Of a stretch of DNA of 6,445 bases, positions 1 to 5,491 are shown piece by piece. Source of the DNA: Candidatus Nanopelagicales bacterium (GTDB lineage Bacteria > Actinomycetota > Actinomycetes > S36-B12 > UBA10799); the NCBI GenBank assembly GCA_025455985.1, contig JALOLM010000365.1:1-6445 (forward strand), written 5' to 3'. Made by a program: the position numbers and the translations under genes. The notes under the pieces were generated by a model. That model searched no databases. It saw only the letters and a program-made list of their open reading frames with translations, and was not told where the DNA came from. Positions within the stretch are counted from its first letter, which is position 1. Each line of letters begins with the position of its first letter.

Positions 1-1191
1 GTAGCGCTTGCCCATCTCCTTCTGGTCATGGGCGATCCACTGCTGCATCTCGTCGCGCGAGGGCATCGGAACCGCGCCGGTGATCAGGTCGCCCACCCAC
101 TGCGACTGGTACTCGGTCAGCGGGATGCCCGAGCCAACGGTCTGGATGAACCCGATGAAGTACAGGCCCGGCAGGTCCGGCGGCACGACGCGCAGGTATA
201 GCGGCATCTTGTTGTGCTCGGCGGAGTAGACACCTTTGAGGAAGGGCAGATCGATGTTGTAGCCGGTTGCGTAGACCACCAGATCGACCTCTTCGGTCGA
301 GCCGTCCACGAACTCGACCTTGTCGCCGTCGAAACGTTGGATGTCCGGCTTCATCGTGATGTCGCCGTGGCCGACGCGGTCGTAAAGCTCGGCCGAGACG
401 GTGGGGTGCGCGCCGAGCAGACGGTGGTCAGGCTTGGGCAGGCCCCGGTCCTGCGGACGTCCGGTGGCGATGCGCACGATCGCCTCGTAGGCCAGCCGCT
501 CCACCGGGAACGGCACGTACGCCATGAGCGGCGAGCTCAGTTGGTCGACGGGCTTGCCCAGGGCGTACTTGGGGATCACGTGGACGCCGTGGCGCGTGGA
601 CAAGAAGACGGACTTCGCGTTGCGCGCGGCGTCGCAGGCGATGTCCATGCCAGAGTTGCCGACGCCGATCACCAGGACCCGCTTGCCCGCGAACACCGAC
701 AGGTCGCGGTAGTCGTGAGCGTGGAACGACTCCCCGGTGAACTCGCCCTCGAACTGCGGGGTCTTGGGGCTCGAGTGGTGACCGTTGGCGACGAGCACGT
801 TCTCGTACTCGTTGACCGCGCCGTCGGAGGTGGTCACTTGCCAATGCCCGTCGACCCGATCGACCTTGGTGACAGCGGTATTGAACGTGATCAACTCGCG
901 CAGGCCGAAGTGGTCGGCGAAGTCCTCGAAGTACTGGGCCACCTGGTAGTAGGGCGGGTAGTCCGACCAGTCCTCGGGCATCGGGTAACTCGGGTACTGG
1001 GTGCGCGGCCGGCTCGAGTTCAGGTGCAACGAGTGGTAGGCCGCCGCTCCCCCGTTGTCGTTGTCGATCTGCCACAGACCTCCGACGTAGGAACCCTTCT
1101 CGAACCAGTCGAATTCGATGCCATGGTCCTTGAGAGCTTTGCCGGCGGCCAGGCCAGCCGCCCCTGCCCCGATCACACACGCGGTCTTCAT
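1..1191 (-). CDS. Flavin-containing monooxygenase (FMO family), C-terminus cut by window edge
   Basis: The frame is open from an ATG at 1191 to the window edge, giving 397 residues without a stop; family members are usually about 430-460 residues, so only a short C-terminal part should be missing. Seen: an N-terminal FAD-binding Rossmann motif GAGAAG (residues 8-13), the following EKGSYVGGLW stretch (31-40), the FMO signature FTGESFHAHDY (151-161, matching FxGxxxHxxxY), a second dinucleotide motif GVGNSG (176-181) for NADPH, and ATGY (308-311). The Y ending the signature favours a classical FMO over a Baeyer-Villiger enzyme, which has W or D there. Family knowledge: these cytosolic enzymes use FAD, NADPH and O2 to oxygenate nucleophilic N or S atoms of small molecules. 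The substrate cannot be told. The gene starts 67 bases past a palindromic repeat and has no functional link to its neighbours. The ATG is preceded by a weak GGTGA and a possible leaderless promoter. Family is sure; exact substrate class is not. Confidence 0.93.
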   Translation of the reverse strand, partial: MKTACVIGAGAAGLAAGKALKDHGIEFDWFEKGSYVGGLWQIDNDNGGAAAYHSLHLNSSRPRTQYPSYPMPEDWSDYPPYYQVAQYFEDFADHFGLRELITFNTAVTKVDRVDGHWQVTTSDGAVNEYENVLVANGHHSSPKTPQFEGEFTGESFHAHDYRDLSVFAGKRVLVIGVGNSGMDIACDAARNAKSVFLSTRHGVHVIPKYALGKPVDQLSSPLMAYVPFPVERLAYEAIVRIATGRPQDRGLPKPDHRLLGAHPTVSAELYDRVGHGDITMKPDIQRFDGDKVEFVDGSTEEVDLVVYATGYNIDLPFLKGVYSAEHNKMPLYLRVVPPDLPGLYFIGFIQTVGSGIPLTEYQSQWVGDLITGAVPMPSRDEMQQWIAHDQKEMGKRY

Positions 1192-1197
1192 GGGTTC

Positions 1198-1203
1198 ACC
1201 GTA
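1198..1203 (-). promoter_or_regulatory. Possible -10 box of a leaderless promoter for the monooxygenase
   Basis: On the minus strand the hexamer TACGGT fits the actinobacterial TANNNT -10 pattern and ends 6 bases before the ATG at 1191. That spacing would start the transcript at or next to the start codon. I see no convincing -35 hexamer. The same bases include GGTGA, which could instead act as a weak ribosome-binding site. Pattern match only. Confidence 0.28.
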
Positions 1204-1257
1204 CTGGCGGTTACCGATGGGCACCACGGGTTCGGCCCGCCTTCGCCCGAAACCCCC

Positions 1258-1333
1258 GTTGGGTGGGGCTCGTGCAGTTGGTTGACGCTCGTCGGGCGAC
1301 AGACGTCAACCAACTACCCGAACGTCAACCAAC
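1258..1333 (-). repeat. Gene-end palindromic repeat, copy 1 (after the secreted nuclease)
   Basis: This 76-base element is identical over 75 bases (1259-1333) to copies at 4435-4509 and 5412-5486. It is an imperfect inverted repeat: two 30-base arms (1258-1287 and 1304-1333) match at 24 of 30 positions, with the inner 11 bases perfect (GTTGGTTGACG against CGTCAACCAAC). They enclose a 16-base centre, CTCGTCGGGCGACAGA, that carries a small GTCG/CGAC stem. The right arm also holds a second CGTCAACCAAC 19 bases further on. It lies exactly 5 bases after the nuclease stop codon. A strong transcript hairpin is expected, so transcription termination or mRNA 3'-end protection is plausible; no U-rich tract follows it. 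A REP- or MITE-like mobile palindrome is the alternative. Confidence 0.93.
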
Positions 1334-1338
1334 AGGCC

Positions 1339-4300
1339 TTAGCGGCGCTTGCCGTTAACGTAAACCGTGCGCGCGCTGAACGGTTCGTACGTTTCGTTGC
1401 CCGGCGCGGTCCGGGTGAGCACCAACCGCCAGCCCTTCTTGCCAAAGGTACGCACCTTGACTGCACCGCCCTTACGGATGACTTTGACCTTGCCCTTGGT
1501 CTTGACCTTGGCGGTAATCGGCAGCCCAGCCGACGTGCGCGCACCCTTGGGCACGAGCACCGTCACCCCGCGCTTCTTGATCCGCTTGGGCGGCTTCGGC
1601 GCCGTTTGCGCCTGCTTGGGCACCACCGCAGGCGGTGGCGTCACCGGCGGCGGGCTGACCGGGGTCGCCAGATCCAGGCCGATGACCAAGGGATCGTGGT
1701 CACCGAAGCGGTAGGCGTCAGCCGCATACAACGCCTCCTGCGCTGCGGGCTTGAACGTCGTGTCGTAGTCGAGCACATCCGGCTCGTCGGCATTGACGTG
1801 CCAGGACTGCGCGAGGACGACCTGCTTTGTCAAGGAACCGGTCGCCAACGCGTGATCGAGCGAACCGAGGGCCGCGTCGAACAGGTAGGTGTAGCTGAAC
1901 GGGTCCTTGATCAGATTCGTGAAGTCGTCGCCGGTACCGGCTGTGTCGTCGGCTCCGGCAACCAGCGCATCGATCGGGTCCTCGCCGATCAGAAGGACGT
2001 CCGCATCCCCGCTCCCGGTGGGGTCGCTCGCCACCCAGTCCACCAACGCTTTGGCGGCAGCCGTGCGGGTGAGGTTGCACTCGCCCTGACCATCACCGGT
2101 GTCGGGGTCGCCAACACACGCTGAGCCCTTGGACTTGAAGTGGTTCACCACGACCGTGAAGCGTTCTCCGGCGGCATCGCGGAACGTCTGCGCGAGCGCC
2201 GGGCGGTTACCCGCGCCGAGGTCGAGCACCGCGAAAGCACCTACGGGAGTGACTGTGGCCGTGCGATACAGCAACCCTGGCTTGATGGCGTCAGTGCCGA
2301 TCGTGCCGGTGTCGACGAAACTGTAGCCGGGCAGGCCCGCCACGAGGTCGGCCAGTGGCTCGACGCCGGACGTGTTCTCGATTTCTGTCAGTCCGATGAC
2401 ATCAGCGTCAAGCGCTGTCAGTGCCGCAAGCAGTTTGTCGCGCTGGCGGGTGAACTCACCAGGATCGTCCCAACCCCGGCACGCCATGTCCTGGCTCGGC
2501 CCGCAGGTGGACGCCGAACCGTCCGTGAGGAAGTAGTTCGAGGCGTTGACCGAAGCCACGCGCACCTTGCCTCCAGTCGGCGCCGAGGCGCGCGGGCTAA
2601 CAGCCGTGTACGTCGCACCCGCAGTTGGGTACACGCGGAATGCGGAGAAGTCGTAGCCGAGAATGCCCAGCGTGTCCGTGACGGTGTCCCCGCCGCGGAA
2701 GCGGTTGGCCAACGAGAACAGCTCACCGTTCGGGTGGCGTAACGCCGCCGGGTTCTGGCTGTTCGAGTTGTCGTCCAGCCGTATCTGGCGCAGGGCATTC
2801 GCCTGAGTGCGCGCGGTCGCCGCGGCTCCCGGCTCGTCGAGCGCGGTCCCCGTGAACAGCCTGGACTCCCCCGGCAGCGGCAGAGCCAGAACGATCTCGC
2901 CATAGCGGTCAAAGTCGTAGTAATCGGAAATCACCAGATCCTGCGGCAACCGCACGAGCATGCCTTCGTAGCGCTCGGGCGTCGTTGCCTCGGCGAAGGG
3001 CAGAGTCACCTGCGTCGGCGTCACGGACCCAGTGCCGCAGGAGACGATGTCGGTCACAGCGGATGCGTCTGCGTTGGACCCGTTGATGGTCGTCTGGCCG
3101 TAGCGGTCACGCGCGTACCCAGTTACCCGCACCACCTGCCCGGCGCTGACCAGGTCGGCGGTTCCGGTGTAGACGAAGATGCCGTCGGAGGTCGCGGGGT
3201 CGGCGTCACCGGCGGGGTCCTGCAGGTAGAAGCCACCCAGCTTCGACGCACCCTCGAGGTCGGCGGTGACCACGCCCTTCGTAGTCACGTTGCCAGTGAT
3301 TGCCGGAATTGAACCGGAACCTTGGATGCTCGGTATCGAGGTGAACGCCGCCTGGCACGGGTCGATGACGTTGAACGCCAACAGGTGGTCTGCGGCCATG
3401 GTGTCCGGCGGGTCATCGCTGTCCTGGTCGCTGACCTGGGAAGCCAAGACCGTGAGCAAGCATGTCTCACCGTGGAGGAAATCCGCCGCCGGGTCGATAG
3501 TGAACACCGAGGGACCGCCGCTCACGGTTCCCGCCACGCTGCCGCTGGTTGCGCAGGTGAGCGAGAACCAGGAGCTCGCAAGGTTGACGGGCTCAGAGAA
3601 CGTCACAGTCAGATTGGCATTCGGCGCGATACTTGCACCGTTGGCGGGCGCGGTGCTGCTCACAGCCGGTGCCGCGTCCGGACCGGTGCACGGGGTGGCG
3701 GCTGAAGCACTATTGCGCGGGTTCGGGGCCCCCGTCGAGAAGTCGGCAGCATTGTTGTCGGTGTCGGTGCAGCCTCCGGACAAGCGCAAGGCCGCGGTGG
3801 TGTTGGTCAGTGCCGGCGCGGGACCCGAGCCTTCGTAGAAGTTCGCATCCCCGTAGCCGATGAGATCCCTAATCAGCGCCAGTTGGGCTGGCGTGCACGG
3901 CGTGGAACTGCCGTTACAACCAAGACCGGTCATGGAGTTGACGAGGGCGACCTTTCCACTGTTGGCACCCATCGCGATGGTTCCCGTGGCGTCGGGGGTG
4001 GGAAGCGGTGTGGTCCCCCCTGCGCCCTTTGCAAGTTGCACAAGGTAGCGCTGCCCGGGCGAGACTGTGCCCGACAGCAGCGTCAGTTGATTGCTGTTGG
4101 CGCCGAAGTTCCCGGTGCTCGTTGAGCTGGTGTACTGCACCGACATCCCCGCCAGGGAAACCGAGGTGGAGCCGCGGTTGAACAGTTCAACGAAGTCGTG
4201 GGTGTATGTCGCACCGGAATTGCCACCGCCCCCGTAGACCTGGCTGATGACCACATCGGTAGACACGGCCTGGGCCTGCGTCACCAGCAAGAACGGAACG

Positions 4301-4341
4301 ACGAGTGCAAGTGCCCCAATTAAGGCGATACGGCGCGACAT
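1339..4341 (-). CDS. Secreted ExeM/NucH-type endonuclease-like protein with lamin-tail domain, catalytic motif deleted
   Basis: This is a 1000-residue exported protein. The ATG at 4341 is chosen because it has a strong GGGGAGGGG ribosome-binding site and opens a signal peptide (MSRR, a hydrophobic run, then AQA and cleavage after about residue 25). Domains in order: lamin-tail domain (about 28-135), an SbsA-like bacterial Ig domain (about 224-327), an OB-like nuclease-associated region (about 330-435), an endonuclease/exonuclease/phosphatase domain (about 591-891), a proline-rich linker (about 894-917) and a basic tail domain (918-1000). Relatives are extracellular or surface DNases. Nuclease-domain residues seen are N599, E653, N733-H734 (VVNHFKSKG), D829-H830 (GSLDH), HVNADEP (848-854) and D881-H882. 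Oddity: the family motif GDLN(A/S)YxxEDPI reads G786-EDPI, so about seven residues including the catalytic Asp and Asn are absent. It may be inactive, or serve for binding DNA or cell wall. A gap-spanning palindrome follows its stop. Confidence 0.9.
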   Translation of the reverse strand: MSRRIALIGALALVVPFLLVTQAQAVSTDVVISQVYGGGGNSGATYTHDFVELFNRGSTSVSLAGMSVQYTSSTSTGNFGANSNQLTLLSGTVSPGQRYLVQLAKGAGGTTPLPTPDATGTIAMGANSGKVALVNSMTGLGCNGSSTPCTPAQLALIRDLIGYGDANFYEGSGPAPALTNTTAALRLSGGCTDTDNNAADFSTGAPNPRNSASAATPCTGPDAAPAVSSTAPANGASIAPNANLTVTFSEPVNLASSWFSLTCATSGSVAGTVSGGPSVFTIDPAADFLHGETCLLTVLASQVSDQDSDDPPDTMAADHLLAFNVIDPCQAAFTSIPSIQGSGSIPAITGNVTTKGVVTADLEGASKLGGFYLQDPAGDADPATSDGIFVYTGTADLVSAGQVVRVTGYARDRYGQTTINGSNADASAVTDIVSCGTGSVTPTQVTLPFAEATTPERYEGMLVRLPQDLVISDYYDFDRYGEIVLALPLPGESRLFTGTALDEPGAAATARTQANALRQIRLDDNSNSQNPAALRHPNGELFSLANRFRGGDTVTDTLGILGYDFSAFRVYPTAGATYTAVSPRASAPTGGKVRVASVNASNYFLTDGSASTCGPSQDMACRGWDDPGEFTRQRDKLLAALTALDADVIGLTEIENTSGVEPLADLVAGLPGYSFVDTGTIGTDAIKPGLLYRTATVTPVGAFAVLDLGAGNRPALAQTFRDAAGERFTVVVNHFKSKGSACVGDPDTGDGQGECNLTRTAAAKALVDWVASDPTGSGDADVLLIGEDPIDALVAGADDTAGTGDDFTNLIKDPFSYTYLFDAALGSLDHALATGSLTKQVVLAQSWHVNADEPDVLDYDTTFKPAAQEALYAADAYRFGDHDPLVIGLDLATPVSPPPVTPPPAVVPKQAQTAPKPPKRIKKRGVTVLVPKGARTSAGLPITAKVKTKGKVKVIRKGGAVKVRTFGKKGWRLVLTRTAPGNETYEPFSARTVYVNGKRR
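1342..1590 (-). other. Basic C-terminal tail domain, nuclease copy
   Basis: This segment encodes residues 918-1000 of the nuclease-like protein, from PKRIKKRG to VYVNGKRR at the very end. It contains 24 Lys/Arg and only 2 Glu in 83 residues, with alternating charged and hydrophobic positions (KVKTKGKVKVIRKGG) that suggest beta strands. About 65 of 83 residues match the tail of the RCC1 protein encoded at 5495-5743. Both proteins are predicted to be exported and both reach the tail through a linker, so attachment to anionic wall polymer, DNA or another surface partner is a reasonable inference. I do not recognise a named family. Confidence 0.75.
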
Positions 4342-4343
4342 GG

Positions 4344-4352
4344 CCCCTCCCC
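4344..4352 (-). promoter_or_regulatory. Ribosome-binding site that fixes the nuclease start
   Basis: The minus strand reads GGGGAGGGG, leaving 2 bases before the ATG at 4341; its GGAGG core is 4 bases from the ATG. It supports this ATG over a GTG 54 bases upstream in the same frame (4395), which would put 18 non-signal-like residues ahead of the signal peptide. Confidence 0.75.
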
Positions 4353-4400
4353 AAGGACCCGCACCGGGTGGAATCGCGACGCGGGTTCCTCCCACCTTCC

Positions 4401-4406
4401 AGCGTA
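4401..4406 (-). promoter_or_regulatory. Possible -10 box for the nuclease gene
   Basis: TACGCT on the minus strand fits TANNNT and would give a leader of roughly 50-55 bases. The nearest -35-like hexamer, TTGTCG (4421-4426), is only 14 bases away, which is too short for a good sigma-70 promoter. The call is therefore tentative. Confidence 0.22.
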
Positions 4407-4433
4407 CGCCTGTTCACGGCCGACAAACCCCGC

Positions 4434-4509
4434 GTTGGGTGGGGCTCGTGCAGTTGGTTGACGCTCGTCGGGCGACAGACGTCAACCAACTACCCGAACG
4501 TCAACCAAC
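4434..4509 (-). repeat. Gene-end palindromic repeat, copy 2 (after the DUF559 gene)
   Basis: This copy is identical to copy 1 over all 76 bases, in the same orientation. It begins 5 bases after the TGA of the DUF559 gene. That gene shares no coding similarity with the genes preceding the other two copies, so the fixed 5-base distance belongs to the element and not to a duplicated gene end. The spacer bases also differ: AGCGC here, GGCCT and GACCT at the other two, read in the gene direction. The far end lies 92 bases before the nuclease start codon. Confidence 0.93.
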
Positions 4510-4514
4510 GCGCT

Positions 4515-5345
4515 TCAGTAAGGAATCCGGCGCGGCTTTTGAGCCGGGAGCGCACCTTTGGCGCGCAGCCTCTTGTCCAGCAAGTCAGGCCTGTCCAGTT
4601 GGTCCCACACCACCCGCAGCAGGTGGTAGCCGACCTCCTCAATGCGGCCCTGCCGGATCTTCTCGCGGACGATCCGGTTCTCCGCCTGGCCCTGCACCTT
4701 GCTGCGGTACTTGATCCTGCCGTCGAACTCGATGCCCACCCGAGTACCGGCGATCAAGAGGTCGACGAAGACCTCGCCATCGTCGGTGTGGACCCAGAAC
4801 TGGCTGACGACGTCGTAGCCCAGGTCGCGCACCACCATCCTCGTCCAGGTCTCCCCCGGCGATTCTGACGCGGGATCCGCGTTCGCCACGATCCAGCGGG
4901 CTCGCGAGATCCCGTGCAGCGGTCCGGCGGATGCGAGTGTCGTCTGCAGGTCGTCCAACGTACAGAGCCGTGACAGCAGGCGAGCGCAATCGATGACCGT
5001 CCAAGCCGGTGTCGTGACGCGAGCACCGTTCCACACGACATACTCGGCGTCCCCGTGTACGCCGCGGACCCCGTCCGCGTAGCGACCCTTGGCCAGTCCG
5101 CGCAGGAAGATCTCGTCAGGCTTGCCCGTCAACGGCAGGTCCCAATGCAGCGCGGCTGTGGGTCCCGCCAGAGCGGCCCCGTCGCGCACTGCGGCCAAAG
5201 CCGCCTGGCACCGCAGGGCATAGAGATTCTCGGCCTCCTCGTCCGACACGTAGATCCCGCGACGGATGCTCTGGGCGGCATTGCAGGCTGCGTCAATCTC
5301 CGGGCGTGGCATGCCGGCAGCGGTGAGGTCGGCGCGGCGGAACAT
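4515..5345 (-). CDS. DUF559-type predicted nuclease-fold protein with AbiEi-like N-terminus
   Basis: This is a 276-residue cytosolic protein with no signal peptide or membrane segment. The ATG at 5345 is preferred because the same-frame extension to 5462 runs back into the palindromic repeat and encodes repeat-derived sequence. Residues about 1-35 (FRRADLTAAGMPRPEIDAAC then IRRGIYV) resemble the winged-helix N-terminus often annotated as AbiEi-like in actinobacterial proteins of this type. Residues about 165-253 fit DUF559, a Vsr/MutH-like PD-(D/E)xK fold: E165, then EVFVDLLIAG (D195), then VGIEFDGRIKY (E206, K212), then REKIRQGRIEEVGYHLLRV (227-245). Such proteins are abundant and mostly uncharacterised in actinomycetes; DNA cleavage or repair is inferred from the fold only. 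No partner toxin gene is adjacent, so a functioning type IV toxin-antitoxin pair is not supported. The start has only a weak ribosome-binding site. Confidence 0.88.
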   Translation of the reverse strand: MFRRADLTAAGMPRPEIDAACNAAQSIRRGIYVSDEEAENLYALRCQAALAAVRDGAALAGPTAALHWDLPLTGKPDEIFLRGLAKGRYADGVRGVHGDAEYVVWNGARVTTPAWTVIDCARLLSRLCTLDDLQTTLASAGPLHGISRARWIVANADPASESPGETWTRMVVRDLGYDVVSQFWVHTDDGEVFVDLLIAGTRVGIEFDGRIKYRSKVQGQAENRIVREKIRQGRIEEVGYHLLRVVWDQLDRPDLLDKRLRAKGALPAQKPRRIPY

Positions 5346-5410
5346 GGTTCCACTGTGGAGCGGACGAACGGGTAGCCGGTCGCACCGGCGGAATCTGTGG
5401 ACAACCGTGC

Positions 5411-5486
5411 TTTGGGTGGGGCTCGTGCAGTTGGTTGACGCTCGTCGGGCGACAGACGTCAACCAACTACCCGAACGTCAACCAAC
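5411..5486 (-). repeat. Gene-end palindromic repeat, copy 3 (after the RCC1 protein gene)
   Basis: This copy matches the other two at all 75 bases from 5412 to 5486. Only the outermost base differs (T at 5411 where the others have G). It begins 5 bases after the TGA of the RCC1-repeat gene and ends 65 bases before the ATG of the DUF559 gene. It has the same arms, centre and second CGTCAACCAAC half-site as copy 1. Confidence 0.93.
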
Positions 5487-5491
5487 AGGTC

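Noticed and set aside
1258..1333. TTGAC inside the repeat as -35 promoter boxes, making the repeat a mobile promoter
   Set aside because: TTGACG occurs three times in the element, but no TANNNT hexamer is seen 16-18 bases downstream in either direction within the element.
214..2124. A plus-strand open frame of 636 codons, and other long plus-strand frames such as 3266-3838 and 5502-6308
   Set aside because: They lie antisense to clear genes (monooxygenase, nuclease, RCC1 protein), have low-complexity Arg/Val/Gly-rich translations with no recognisable motif, and are expected shadows in GC-rich DNA.
4342..4395. Longer GTG start for the nuclease at 4395
   Set aside because: It adds 18 residues before a normal signal peptide and bypasses a strong ribosome-binding site directly ahead of the ATG at 4341.
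4435..4509. Integron cassette array with attC sites, suggested by similar palindromes after successive genes in one orientation
   Set aside because: An attC site read in the gene direction should open with RYYYAAC and close with GTTRRRY. Here the only such match (ACCCAAC) is at the wrong end, and copy 3 spoils it. No integrase is visible, and a 3-kb gene is large for a cassette.
4515..5345. Type IV toxin-antitoxin system, suggested by the AbiEi-like N-terminus
   Set aside because: There is no AbiEii-type nucleotidyltransferase next to it. The flanking genes are a secreted nuclease-like protein and an RCC1 protein, each behind its own gene-end hairpin.
5396..5404. TTGTCCACA on the minus strand, resembling an actinobacterial DnaA box
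   Set aside because: It is a single isolated box with no cluster, AT-rich stretch or replication gene nearby, so a chance match is likely.
5346..5462. Longer start for the DUF559 gene at 5462
   Set aside because: The extension is translated from the palindromic repeat and the non-coding gap. The translation beginning MFRRADL at 5345 fits the family's N-terminus.
1258..5486. CRISPR array
   Set aside because: The repeats are 76 bases long and separated by genes of about 0.9 and 3.1 kb, with no short regular spacers and no cas genes.
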